A DNA stretch of 64,000 nucleotides from Notospermus geniculatus. Its lineage: Eukaryota > Nemertea > Pilidiophora > Heteronemertea > Lineidae. The notes beneath the pieces are model-generated. The model searched no databases. It saw only the letters and a list, made by a program, of their open reading frames with translations, and was not told the origin of the DNA. The position numbers and the translations under genes were made by a program. The DNA lies in assembly GCA_002633025.1 (NCBI GenBank), contig NMRB01000707.1:31413-95412 (forward strand), in the 5' to 3' direction. Below are positions 39,488 to 49,514 of this stretch, one piece after another (position 1 is the first letter of the stretch; every line of letters starts with the position of its first letter).

Positions 39488-40558
39488 ATGGGGGACGTTC
39501 CAGACGGATGCATTCGAGTCTTCAGCTGGTCTATCGAGGAAGAGGTATATCACGAGTTGATAAAGCTCGCGGTTGTTGCACGGGATGACCTTATTGTTTC
39601 GTTTTCCGACGCAAGAACTACGTACGATCGCACGAGAGATGGAACCGTAATGAATGTGAAACTGAGAGGACATGCCACGCCGCAGTTTGTCATGACCAAG
39701 GATTGGTTGGCCGACGTGTCCATAAAGAAGTACTTCAGCGACGTGTTCGTTCTGATCAAATCCGTACACCCTAACTTTCGAAACAAGCTGAAATACGTAT
39801 TCGATCGCGTGCAACATTGTAAGACGAACGGCACGACGATCGGCATAACGCACAGTTCTGTGCACTCCGTACGAATCGTCGGCACGCAAGTGAATGGCGA
39901 CATATTGAGATCGTATGTGCAACAGAAAGTAACGCGCGGAGAGTTGGTGAAGACTCTTGGTGCTGGCGACGAGTATTTTCTCGACAATACCGGCATGATG
40001 ATCGTGGGTTGCGTCGGCACGGACGCCACGTCGTATACGTTCATATACGACGAAAAGGAATGGGCTTCCGTGTTTCCCCTCGCCGAGTCCATATGTATTA
40101 CTGACGTTCCAACCACGCTGGCACAGTACGACCACTTCGAATGGTTCACCACGGACAACGTGTTCGCGGACTACGACGGACGAGCGCGACAACGTCATTA
40201 TGCATTCGACGGTGATTTCGCACGCCTAGTGAAAGAACAGAAAGTTGCATACAATTTGTGCAAGGGTATCGTGGCCATTCCCGTATCCGTGACAGACGTC
40301 GTGTACGCGTTTGACGTATACAAACAGGTGATGATACTCGAGATGGGCTTGCCCAAGTCACCCGTGATGATGCTGAGGGAGGACGCACTGTGCGGAATCG
40401 AAAGGATACATCCTATCGAGAACCGAACGCCAGGTTGGTACATCGTATGCGAGTGTCTGCAGTTGAAGAACAAAGAGTACGCCGGAAGTGGCGTACCGGT
40501 CGTGATTACTAAGACCGGCACCGGAATTCCTGCCATCGAGTGTTTGAAGTACGAATGA
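39488..40558 (+). CDS. Unknown protein (356 aa)
   Basis: ATG 39488 (MGDVPDGCIRVFSWS). A globular beta-rich protein with no signal peptide or membrane segment. Features include GHATPQFVMTKDWL, VKTLGAGDEYFLDNTGMMIVGC and a C-terminal GSGVPVVITKTGTGIP. It has its own TATA box. Size and composition would fit a capsid triplex or other structural protein, but I recognise no family. Confidence 0.75.
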   Translation: MGDVPDGCIRVFSWSIEEEVYHELIKLAVVARDDLIVSFSDARTTYDRTRDGTVMNVKLRGHATPQFVMTKDWLADVSIKKYFSDVFVLIKSVHPNFRNKLKYVFDRVQHCKTNGTTIGITHSSVHSVRIVGTQVNGDILRSYVQQKVTRGELVKTLGAGDEYFLDNTGMMIVGCVGTDATSYTFIYDEKEWASVFPLAESICITDVPTTLAQYDHFEWFTTDNVFADYDGRARQRHYAFDGDFARLVKEQKVAYNLCKGIVAIPVSVTDVVYAFDVYKQVMILEMGLPKSPVMMLREDALCGIERIHPIENRTPGWYIVCECLQLKNKEYAGSGVPVVITKTGTGIPAIECLKYE

Positions 40559-40636
40559 ATCATGTCCGGTTGTCACGACTCCGCGTCACAGACGGTCTAT
40601 GTATGCCATACACGTGTAGATTGCATATATTATGTA

Positions 40637-40653
40637 GAGTATATAAATAGAAA
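40637..40653 (+). promoter_or_regulatory. TATA-box region
   Basis: GAGTATATAAATAGAAACC-like sequence about 40-50 bp upstream of the ATG at 40692, the best TATA match in this part of the window. Confidence 0.6.
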
Positions 40654-40691
40654 CCAGACCATTCCCGTGCATATTCGATGAAGCATTCAGC

Positions 40692-41456
40692 ATGATGAAC
40701 TTTGCAAATGAGGAGACGACACTAGAGGACGAGTTGGCGTACGAAACACCGAATTTTGACGTCGGCATGTCCGACGTGTTCGACTATTCAACAGTGGACA
40801 CTCCGTACTCCGATCAGTACTATCCCGGAGGCGATCAGTACACGTCGACGGCTCGCCAGTTGCACGATGACAACGCGTTCCACACTATGTATGACGGGCA
40901 CCAATGCAACGTACAACCCAACCAGTACTTTCCGACCTCGGAGGTTAACATCCCGACTCAACACCAGGGAGGATCGGTCGAGACGCAACATCAGCGACAG
41001 GACATTGTCATTGACACATCAATCTCGGCACCGGTGACAGTTCAACAACAGTCCACTCCGATATCCAACGTCACGACCGTTGATAAATCACAGGACATGT
41101 CGGAATACGCACACTTCGTGGACTGCGTCAAGAGTGGGGTGGCCGTCCGCACCGCTGATGCAAACAAGGCCTCATTAGAGAAACTGCTCGTACGGCACGG
41201 TTTGTCAGAGGACATGGCGAGAGTGGTAACCCAGACACTGCCGACGGACACTTCCGAGTCGGTTCGTAGCGCAGTGTCGACCGCGGATACGACGTCGTCA
41301 GCGAACAATAAGGTCGTCACATTCGTGAATGGAGTTACGAACACGCTCAGCAACATGTTGTGCAACCTGGATTCGAAAATGACGACATTGGTGAAAGATC
41401 GTCCTCGGTATTGTCGCATGTACAACGAGTTAAACGGTCGTCGCGTCGACAAGTGA
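40692..41456 (+). CDS. Unknown acidic, Gln/Thr-rich protein (254 aa)
   Basis: ATG 40692. The first 130 residues are low-complexity, acidic, Tyr/Gln-rich and probably disordered (YYPGGDQYTSTARQ). The C-terminal 120 residues are helical (SLEKLLVRHGLSEDMARVV, FVNGVTNTLSNMLCNLDSK). It might be a transactivator or tegument protein; no family is recognised. AATAAA at about 41727 can terminate the message. Confidence 0.7.
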   Translation: MMNFANEETTLEDELAYETPNFDVGMSDVFDYSTVDTPYSDQYYPGGDQYTSTARQLHDDNAFHTMYDGHQCNVQPNQYFPTSEVNIPTQHQGGSVETQHQRQDIVIDTSISAPVTVQQQSTPISNVTTVDKSQDMSEYAHFVDCVKSGVAVRTADANKASLEKLLVRHGLSEDMARVVTQTLPTDTSESVRSAVSTADTTSSANNKVVTFVNGVTNTLSNMLCNLDSKMTTLVKDRPRYCRMYNELNGRRVDK

Positions 41457-41875
41457 ATTTCGACTGTGCTCAACGTCTTCAACATCCAACAGCACGACTC
41501 AACACAGAAAAAGGTTCGAAGCGTGATATCGACGGTAGGATACGGACATAACAATTCGCACGGGAAGCACGGAAGCGCCCCTAGCGTGAGGTGGTGATCA
41601 ACGTAGACTCGAAACGGTTTGAACTTCGGTTGTGTTCGGAATGTACGAGGAACTGAGTGAACTTCGTGTTTTTCTTCAATGGATAGTTTATTGTTTGCTA
41701 ACTTGTGAAGTATACACAAGAAAAAAATAAAAATTGTCATATTCATGCGTCTTGTAACCCATTCGCTACTGAACATTTGAATGGCCTGAACATGTGTAAA
41801 GAGTGTCCAAATTACAAAGGTATGAGTCAAACCTATACGGAGTTTATTACACTACGTTTTATCGGTGACGGTCGA
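41457..41875. other. Convergent intergenic region
   Basis: No gene seen. It holds polyadenylation signals for both convergent genes: AATAAA near 41727 on the plus strand and its complement at 41842-41847 for the polymerase gene. A 21-bp stretch at 41754-41774 matches 176-196 at 20 of 21 positions. Confidence 0.6.
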
Positions 41876-44800
41876 TTACGACATGACCAATCGACTTTGC
41901 ACCGACTTCCCCTCGTGGAGGATTGTGTGACGGTGAGTAGTCAACCCCGTTAATGTCTTTGAATTTTTACTGGTCAACTGCCGATTATCGGAGGAAATTA
42001 CATATTGGCGTCTTCGTTTCCACCTATTCTCCACGTTGATCTTGACAGACGAATCGTCGTCATTGAATACGAACTCGATCACTTCGTCGTCGTCTTCCAT
42101 CTGTTGACATAGACGCCGCAATTCACTTGCGGGTATTTTGACCACGTTCCGTTTCCACGCCCACTTTTTCTCGCAGCGTCGTTTATCGTCTCTGAGTATC
42201 GACAACGCGTCGATCGATTTCGTCGTTCGACCGTCGTCGAGAGTAACCGTAGATGTTCCTGGCGTACATTCAAAACCGATCGAATCCCCGTCCAGTTTAT
42301 TGACCGCTTCCTTCATCTGCGACACCGGACAACCGAAGGCGAATGAATTTGTCGCGTTGGTCACGTAAGAGTCCTTATTGATCAAATACAACCGACCGTC
42401 GTATCCTTCTAATATGTAAGGCGTTGTCATCGTCTGTCGCCTGTACGCTTTCATGTCCAACGCGACGACGTCCTTCTCGTCCATGTCTTCCAAGCACGAG
42501 ACGTTGGCGTCGATCCACGACGACGCGTGCGGAGTGTACACCGACGCGTGAACCGGTACATCGTGGCTGGGACGCACGGTGGAGTGTCTGTCGACGATCA
42601 GGTAGTCGAATAGGATGTCGGTGGTCACGGTTAGATCGACGTAAAACTCCCACAGCGCTATCGACCTGGTTTTCGACGTGCACCTGACGATGTAGGTGCC
42701 GTCGCACGTCCTGGTGAAATCGGACAACAACCTGTTGTTGGTGTATCCGACGTCGAACATGTCCGCGCAGGGGAATTTGTCGACAGATTTGGTGCCGTTG
42801 TTATCAATGTGAAACAGGGCACGACGCACCACGTCATCAACTCTTTCGGTGCTCCTGAAGAGCTCGTCCTCGGGTAATACCAAGTGGTCGATGTCGAAAT
42901 TTTTCTTCCTTTCTTTTTCGATCAATCTCTCCCGTTCGATCATCTTCTGTCGTACGGCCTTCATAGTCTTGATTTCGTCGTCGGTGAACCTGTGCCGCTG
43001 ACGAACATCGCTCACCCACTTGGCGGGCATGGACGTTATGTCCAATCGCTTGGCGTCCACGTTGCGACTATTCTCTCCGTTGGCGCGCCGCCGTTGCATT
43101 TTGGCCATCTCGTCGTCGTGTAACAGTAAGTCAAGTAGGTTCTTCGCAAACGTGTAGAACTGCACCTTGCTGCTCCTGATCATCTCTATGAAGCCGGGTG
43201 CGTGATCGTCGGGCAGTCCCTTCTGATAGCATAACACCGCGGCCTTCTTTGCAGTCGGCGTCTTACACTCTATCATGTCGCCCACTTTCTCGTGACTAGT
43301 GATGTACTTCAACGGAAGCACGCCGCCCTTTAGCGCCTTGCGCATCTTTTCCCTCTCGGTGATAAACGTGTCCGTGTTACGCCGATCTCGATTTACATAC
43401 AGACGCGTCTCTTGAGCGCAGAGAATCTCGTCTATTCTGGTCTCGTGCGACACCAACGTGTGCACGTCGTCTATGAACTGCAACAATCCACCCACGTCGT
43501 TCTGACAGAGGAGTTTGAACATGATTTCTTGCGCATTCGATTTTATCGGTGTCGCGTCAGCCTTTTTACCCGACACGCCCGTCTTCTGCGTGCTCACCAC
43601 ATACCGGTTCTCGCCGGTCCGTTCGATCTTCTTGCCGTAATAGTTCTTCTTGCACAACAGCAGGAGCCCTTCTATTAACTTCTCGACGCCCAATGTCGTC
43701 GGTTTCATGTACAACGGTGCTAGGCCGGTCTCGGAACACCCGTCGTTGCACATGTTGGCCAAGTGCTCGGCCCACAAAAATATGTGATCGTATATTTTAT
43801 CCACAGGTGTGCGCGGAGGCAGTCCAAGTGATGTGCACATCGTCGACAGATCCTTACACTCGTCTTCGTCCAACAGGGTCGCAAAGACGCTGTCCGTGTC
43901 GCCCGTGACGACAGTCTTGCCGGTGAGTTCGTGCAGCCTCGCGGCCACGGCCTCTATGTCGCGGCGCGCACAGGCGGTTATGGCCGAACCGACGATGGCG
44001 TAATACTTATTGCGTGATAAATAGCCGTACGCGCCGTTGGATAACACTTTGACGGTCAGCTGGCGGATGTTGAGGTTCGCTTTCGTTCTCGCGTCCACTC
44101 CCGGTTTGCACATTTCGGCTCGTATGGACTTTCGTATGATCGTCAGCCCCATTGAGACGATACCGGCCACACCCTTGCAGAACTTGGCCGTGCAGAAATG
44201 CACTCGCTTCTTGACGCGTCGGTTCGTCTGTTCGTCCACGTTCTCCAGGTCAATATAGAAGTAGTCGTCGCCTTCCACGAGACGATGATTCCTGATGAAA
44301 TCCTCCGTGAGTAAAGTCGTGGGGCACAGGTTGTTGGCCTCCATGATCATCGGATACTGACTGTTGAAATCGTACGTCACCACTACGTTCTTGAACCAGC
44401 CGGCGTTTTCCACTGTCCTACCCGCCACCGGTCTGATGAGATGGAAATATTTTATCGGATCCATCGTGCCTCCATCTACTTCTCTCCTGTAGGCCTCCTC
44501 TCGAGTCGCCGCCGAGTCGCACATGACCATGCCTCGCCCCTGACAGTACTTGAGGTACAGCGATTCGACGACCATCTGAGTGGACCTCTGAAATAATTCG
44601 CGGCTAGGCAACCCCGACTCGAGCGATTTGGTCACATTGAAGGAGCTGATCTGTTCCGACAGCACCAGTAACGCGACCAACAGTGCATCTCGCAAGTTGT
44701 ACGCTGCCATGCGTTCCAGACGTTCGGTGGTCCCGTCTGTCCATATCTCTTTCAGTTCGCCGTAGTCGACGTCGATCTTTTTCACGTTCAATTTATTCTT

Positions 44801-46936
44801 GCACGCCGTTTCCAGTTTGCACCCTCTATTGGGGTCGCCGACGTAGTGCATGACGTCGACCAAGGAGACGGTTTTCGACTTGAGTCCTGTGATCTTCTTG
44901 TAGACGGACAGTGGATTGAAGGTACGATCGAACAGAGATTCGTCCGTTTGATCTGACGCGTCATCATCGATTCGTTCGTCAGGGTGATCACGCTCGTCTT
45001 CCTCGGCGTCAAACCCATCGCACTCTAACACTTCATCGTCTAGGTAGTCGACTCTCGTGGTGGCCGTGGCACCGGCGGTGAAAAAATCGGCTATGTCAAC
45101 ACGTCGTCGTCGTTTAGAACAACCGACGTCGTCTGGCGTCCGTCTCTTACCCTCTGCCGGCTGACGCGGTGGGGTTTTCTTGTTCGGTGCGTTCGCGTAA
45201 GACAGCGAGATCTTATCGGGACGCGTGCCAAACGAAAAGTCGAAACTCTTCAACGGCGTGTCCTTGTTTATTCCCCTGTACCGCCTGTTGTTGCTGACCA
45301 GGTTGTACCTATTCGCAATGAACGGCACATCGAACTTATTTATGTTGAACCCGGTGATCACGTCGACGCCATTATTCTTACAGTAAGATCTGAACGCCTC
45401 CAACATGGCCAACTCGGTCTCGTAGAAACCGAGTTCAAAACACTCGGGCATCTGCGACAGGTCAACGCTACTCGATATGAACTCGCAGGCGGACGGTATG
45501 CCGTCGTTGCACATGGCGATTATCTTCGCCCTGTTCATCTCGTACAGTTGACGACGTTTGTTGTTGTCGTCGCGGACCTCTGCGATTCTCATGCACACCT
45601 TACTCTTACGCACTGCGTACTTGCCGCCATCGGCGTCCCTGACGTGCGTGAATATCACCACCGCAACGCTCGTGATCGTCTCCGTCTTTTTCTCGTGGTG
45701 TTTGAAGTCGGTCTCTATGTCGACCGCAGCCCACACGGCTTTCTCGCCGACCTCGTGCGCCTCTTTTATCGCCTTGTCCATCGACATCCGTCCGGCGACC
45801 ACGTCGTGCCAAAAAAACTTAACGGTGTCCTTCACCTCGCTGGACATTTTGCACAACGCGTCTCCAATGGCGCGATGGTCCACTTCCGGGTCGAGGATCA
45901 ACCGTTGTCCGACCGGCACGGTTTTGTTGTGCTGCGACAGGACCGCGTTAATTCGATCGGAGAGCGTGTCCGCATCGGCCTGTATCAGACCGTGAAACAT
46001 CGGTTCGTAGTAACGTCGTTTCAATTCGGTCCGTCGCCACTCGACAGCAGTCTCCCCGTCACCGTCGTAGTCGAAGGGTTGGTCGAACATCGTCTTTCCG
46101 TCTCGTCCCACATTGGTCATCAAGATCCTGCCCATCACGTCGCCCAGTCTACCACTTCCCACGTATTTGTTGACATCGACATGCACTCGACGAATTAAAT
46201 CGGCGTGCATCTTTTTACTATCTCCCCGATCCACTCGTACCGAATCTACGCAGTCGAATTCGACGTCCTTGTAGTGTACGTTGTACTCGACGTAATCGTC
46301 ACTCTCCTTCCGAAAACAGTGGGCGAGGTCCTTCACTGTCATTCGTCCCATGCAGGGCGCCCGACGGCTGCAGAAAAACTTGCCGTGAGGAGACTTGCCC
46401 ACGTCCCACAGTTCGGGCACGAACAGGTCGACCAACTGTCGACACTCTTGCAACACCCGTCGGAACTTGTACGATTGTGACGAGTCGGCCAAGTAAAACT
46501 TGACGAAGTACGCTCGTCCGCAACAAGCCGACACAAAAGGCGTTTTGTATTCGACTTTACCATCCACCACATCGACGCGTCCCTCGCGACGCACCATGTT
46601 GATCAGACCTGCCATGGTCTCGCGACTAGTGAATCGACCGGCCGCGTCGTCGTCTTTAAAACGAACGCACACCGTCTTGCGAGATCCATAACAGTTAACG
46701 TACACCTCTTTATTTCCGTCGCGTCGCGTGGTCACGTTGCGACATTTGAACACCATGGGTGCGGGAAAGTAGTCGCGTCGATCTCCGATCCCCTCTATGC
46801 CGGTCTTGACGTGTTGATCCTCGTTCATACATCTTTCCAACAGTGACGGGTTGATTCGAAGAGTGGTGTTGTACAACTCACCGTACGTCTCAGGTTCGTA
46901 AACGTTCCTGTATTCGAAAACGGTCACGTCCGTCAT
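41876..46936 (-). CDS. Family-B DNA polymerase
   Basis: From ATG 46936 the product is 1686 aa. The frame continues 40 codons upstream without an ATG, to a CAG acceptor-like site at 47056 that might mark an upstream exon. 3'-5' exonuclease motifs: VDIETD (Asp406), GFNINKFDVPF, and YNLRDALL. Polymerase motifs: YDFNSQYP (A, Asp856), KVLSNGAYGY (B) and GDTDS (C, Asp1013 and Asp1015). It replicates the viral genome. It is longer than typical herpesvirus polymerases (about 1000-1250 aa); one insertion between exonuclease motifs II and III contains KRRRR and DIADFF, which together resemble a nuclear signal and a degenerate PCNA-binding motif. Confidence 0.97.
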   Translation of the reverse strand: MTDVTVFEYRNVYEPETYGELYNTTLRINPSLLERCMNEDQHVKTGIEGIGDRRDYFPAPMVFKCRNVTTRRDGNKEVYVNCYGSRKTVCVRFKDDDAAGRFTSRETMAGLINMVRREGRVDVVDGKVEYKTPFVSACCGRAYFVKFYLADSSQSYKFRRVLQECRQLVDLFVPELWDVGKSPHGKFFCSRRAPCMGRMTVKDLAHCFRKESDDYVEYNVHYKDVEFDCVDSVRVDRGDSKKMHADLIRRVHVDVNKYVGSGRLGDVMGRILMTNVGRDGKTMFDQPFDYDGDGETAVEWRRTELKRRYYEPMFHGLIQADADTLSDRINAVLSQHNKTVPVGQRLILDPEVDHRAIGDALCKMSSEVKDTVKFFWHDVVAGRMSMDKAIKEAHEVGEKAVWAAVDIETDFKHHEKKTETITSVAVVIFTHVRDADGGKYAVRKSKVCMRIAEVRDDNNKRRQLYEMNRAKIIAMCNDGIPSACEFISSSVDLSQMPECFELGFYETELAMLEAFRSYCKNNGVDVITGFNINKFDVPFIANRYNLVSNNRRYRGINKDTPLKSFDFSFGTRPDKISLSYANAPNKKTPPRQPAEGKRRTPDDVGCSKRRRRVDIADFFTAGATATTRVDYLDDEVLECDGFDAEEDERDHPDERIDDDASDQTDESLFDRTFNPLSVYKKITGLKSKTVSLVDVMHYVGDPNRGCKLETACKNKLNVKKIDVDYGELKEIWTDGTTERLERMAAYNLRDALLVALLVLSEQISSFNVTKSLESGLPSRELFQRSTQMVVESLYLKYCQGRGMVMCDSAATREEAYRREVDGGTMDPIKYFHLIRPVAGRTVENAGWFKNVVVTYDFNSQYPMIMEANNLCPTTLLTEDFIRNHRLVEGDDYFYIDLENVDEQTNRRVKKRVHFCTAKFCKGVAGIVSMGLTIIRKSIRAEMCKPGVDARTKANLNIRQLTVKVLSNGAYGYLSRNKYYAIVGSAITACARRDIEAVAARLHELTGKTVVTGDTDSVFATLLDEDECKDLSTMCTSLGLPPRTPVDKIYDHIFLWAEHLANMCNDGCSETGLAPLYMKPTTLGVEKLIEGLLLLCKKNYYGKKIERTGENRYVVSTQKTGVSGKKADATPIKSNAQEIMFKLLCQNDVGGLLQFIDDVHTLVSHETRIDEILCAQETRLYVNRDRRNTDTFITEREKMRKALKGGVLPLKYITSHEKVGDMIECKTPTAKKAAVLCYQKGLPDDHAPGFIEMIRSSKVQFYTFAKNLLDLLLHDDEMAKMQRRRANGENSRNVDAKRLDITSMPAKWVSDVRQRHRFTDDEIKTMKAVRQKMIERERLIEKERKKNFDIDHLVLPEDELFRSTERVDDVVRRALFHIDNNGTKSVDKFPCADMFDVGYTNNRLLSDFTRTCDGTYIVRCTSKTRSIALWEFYVDLTVTTDILFDYLIVDRHSTVRPSHDVPVHASVYTPHASSWIDANVSCLEDMDEKDVVALDMKAYRRQTMTTPYILEGYDGRLYLINKDSYVTNATNSFAFGCPVSQMKEAVNKLDGDSIGFECTPGTSTVTLDDGRTTKSIDALSILRDDKRRCEKKWAWKRNVVKIPASELRRLCQQMEDDDEVIEFVFNDDDSSVKINVENRWKRRRQYVISSDNRQLTSKNSKTLTGLTTHRHTILHEGKSVQSRLVMS

Positions 46937-47150
46937 CTCGTTAGAGAGAACGACGCCGTCCGAGTTGCCGTCGGGAGACGACGGATTGCGATGGACAAAG
47001 TGTGAAAGTGCCGCCTTTCCGCCGGTTCCAATACCGACTATTGGAAGAGACAACACTGCACGTGAAAGGAAGACAATAACGACAGACGATTGGATTCAGG
47101 TATGTTTTTGTTCGCACATAACACTATGTACACGGTGACCTTTTGATCAT

Positions 47151-47843
47151 TTAGAACTGCATTGTCACTATGCAATCGACCAAGCCTGGCATGCACCATG
47201 TTCCAACAGCGGCAACACCAAGTCCATATAGGATATGGACAAGATATCGCCACATTTTATCCTCCATACTTTCGTCTTCGCGAAAATAGTCACAAAATGC
47301 ATCCCAACCCCCATTGTTCTGTATCCACTGGCCACACTTGTTGGCGACGAAGTTGCCGATAATAACGTCCACGAACTCCGAATTCAGCCCATTGCCTATA
47401 CAGTACTTTCTCAAGTTGACTCCGAAAGCGTATATGGCAACAATTCGTCCCCAGTTCACGTGTCCATCGTCGAATATGCAACACACTATACTGTTTATGG
47501 TGTTATAGACATTCGCGTCGGCAACGTATAATTTATTCACCATACTGCCAAACAGAATCTGGTGTCGTTCCGAAATTTCTGCAACCGTTCGTCGCATAGT
47601 TTTGATATATTTACTGTTCGATGAGTAGGTGTTACGACCATCGTCCTTCGCTAACACCTTAGCGATATGTACGACATCGTTAGACACTTCGTCAGTTGCG
47701 ACGTTCGACGTGTCTCGAGCTCGTTGGCACCGTTCGTCGAGCACGTGCTCACGACGAGGAGGATCTGTTCCGGTTTGGTTCGATGTCTGTGTCGTTCCAC
47801 CGTAGAAAATTACCTTCGGGTGTGATCCATTTACCATCGGCAT
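47151..47843 (-). CDS. Viral Bcl-2 homologue
   Basis: The first ATG is 47843 (MPMVNGSHPK), giving 230 aa; the frame is open further to a GTG. A BH1 motif NWGRIVAIYAFGV begins at residue 130. A BH2 motif with WIQNNGGWDAF lies at about 173-183, spaced as in cellular Bcl-2 proteins. A C-terminal hydrophobic segment (VHILYGLGVAAVGTW, about 203-220) should anchor it in the outer mitochondrial or another membrane. Bcl-2 proteins block BAX/BAK-dependent apoptosis; which pro- or anti-apoptotic partner this one binds cannot be seen. The N-terminal 60 residues are low-complexity. It is packed between the polymerase and an unknown gene on the same strand. Confidence 0.92.
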   Translation of the reverse strand: MPMVNGSHPKVIFYGGTTQTSNQTGTDPPRREHVLDERCQRARDTSNVATDEVSNDVVHIAKVLAKDDGRNTYSSNSKYIKTMRRTVAEISERHQILFGSMVNKLYVADANVYNTINSIVCCIFDDGHVNWGRIVAIYAFGVNLRKYCIGNGLNSEFVDVIIGNFVANKCGQWIQNNGGWDAFCDYFREDESMEDKMWRYLVHILYGLGVAAVGTWCMPGLVDCIVTMQF

Positions 47844-47994
47844 GGTTGTTAGTCTGTTTGAGACTGCCTGACGAATGATGGATAGGAGACTATGCGACAC
47901 CACAAATCTTGATCCGACTAACTCTCTATTCTGTTATATTAACCCGTTCGAATTGAACTCGTCGTCGGTCGCGTTACACACATTCCCAAGAGAG

Positions 47995-49512
47995 TTACGC
48001 GTCGCCCAACAGCAATCGAGCAGTGGACTCCAAGAATCCAGATGCGCACGCGTCCATGGGAATATCGCACGCCATTATCGTGCACACGGATATCCAGACC
48101 AATACCTTTCCGTCGAATACGCACTTTGTCGATGCCGTCGGTTTCTTTGGTTCCATCAGGCAGGGCATAGACGTCTTCGTATTCCGTACCAGATACTTTC
48201 GAAATTCATCGACAGTGTCGTTTCCGTCGTGAAACAGAAAGCACTCTTCGCAAGGGTTGGTGGAGTATATGTAGGTGTACGCGTGACGTAACACGTCGTG
48301 CACGCATCTCCTGATGGTCTCCTCGTCGCGATTGACACCCGTGAAGGCACTGCAAACTCGCGAATCATACCAAACGTGCGTATTTTCCAATAGATGCTTT
48401 TCACGTACGAATTCTACGCACCTGTCGGGACACGTTTCGTCGCTTGCCGTCCGAGTCGACGTCCGCTTTCCGGTGTTCACCACCTCCGTGCGTCGATCGC
48501 TCACGTCGCTTATGGTCACTAGGTCGTATCCCACGGCCGGCCACCTGACCACGACCACCGGTGCCGCGTCCCGATCTACGTATTCCGACGGCACGGCCTC
48601 GAACCCGTCGGGTAATCGCGGCGTCGAGCTGACGTGCAACAGACTGCGTTCGAAGGACAGCGAGTGACAGATGCATCGTTTGTTCTCGCTATCGGGCATG
48701 CAAAACGTGTCTTTGCCGTCATCGAACGATCTCAGTCCGTCGTGTGCAATGGACGGATTTGAAGCGATCACCATGGCGTAAGCGGTCAATCCCGTGTGTC
48801 GGAACAGATTCGTCCGGAAGTAGGACGCGGCGAGCACGTCGTCCGTCACGTGATCCGCCTCCACAAAGTTGGTCAGCAAGAGGCACAACAATGACGGTTG
48901 AATCGTGCACACGACGCCGCCACCAGATTGTGCGTGTGCAGATCTCCTGTTGTGATGGCGAGCGCCGGTCGAGTGTCTCACGTCGTCGTGGAGTTGACGC
49001 CTCGCCTCGGTGGATAGATACACATACTCATGACTTTTATCGAACGGCACCAACACGTCGTCGGGACTAAGTTGGTCCACGTAACAGAGCGGCACGTATC
49101 CCAGTCGCGCCAACCCGGCGACGTAACAGTCTCGTCGGCTCGTGTGCACGCGACCGGTCCTTGTCGCCTCTTCCCAATCAGATTTCTGTCCCATCCAAAA
49201 TCTCCACACGGTGTCGGTACTCTCTTCCATCATTACGGTCAGTTCGCCGGTCGATTCGTCAATGCTGATATCCACAGACGGTTTGAAATACTCGGTGACG
49301 TATTTCATTACTACGTCCACACCGTCGACGCTGGCGATTCTGGCGAGGAGCAGATGATGCGCGTAGGATCCGTCGTCGACGCGGCTCAGACAGCGGTAGA
49401 ACTCGTCGTAGCTTCTCACCCTCGTCAATTCGTTGTTCTCGTCTACCGAAAAATCAAACTCGCCATTCGCACATTCCACAAAGTTCAAGTGGCGCACCAC
49501 ATGGTTATCCAT
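47995..49512 (-). CDS. Unknown protein (505 aa)
   Basis: ATG 49512 (MDNHVVRHLNFVECANGEF). A globular protein with scattered Cys (CICHSLSFERS, NPCEECFLFHDG) that might bind zinc. A hydrophobic segment near the C-terminus (CVFDGKVLVWISVCTIMACDI) is short and contains charged flanks, so a membrane role is uncertain. It begins 2 nt after the stop of the upstream gene, indicating a coupled pair. Confidence 0.75.
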   Translation of the reverse strand: MDNHVVRHLNFVECANGEFDFSVDENNELTRVRSYDEFYRCLSRVDDGSYAHHLLLARIASVDGVDVVMKYVTEYFKPSVDISIDESTGELTVMMEESTDTVWRFWMGQKSDWEEATRTGRVHTSRRDCYVAGLARLGYVPLCYVDQLSPDDVLVPFDKSHEYVYLSTEARRQLHDDVRHSTGARHHNRRSAHAQSGGGVVCTIQPSLLCLLLTNFVEADHVTDDVLAASYFRTNLFRHTGLTAYAMVIASNPSIAHDGLRSFDDGKDTFCMPDSENKRCICHSLSFERSLLHVSSTPRLPDGFEAVPSEYVDRDAAPVVVVRWPAVGYDLVTISDVSDRRTEVVNTGKRTSTRTASDETCPDRCVEFVREKHLLENTHVWYDSRVCSAFTGVNRDEETIRRCVHDVLRHAYTYIYSTNPCEECFLFHDGNDTVDEFRKYLVRNTKTSMPCLMEPKKPTASTKCVFDGKVLVWISVCTIMACDIPMDACASGFLESTARLLLGDA

Positions 49513-49514
49513 CT

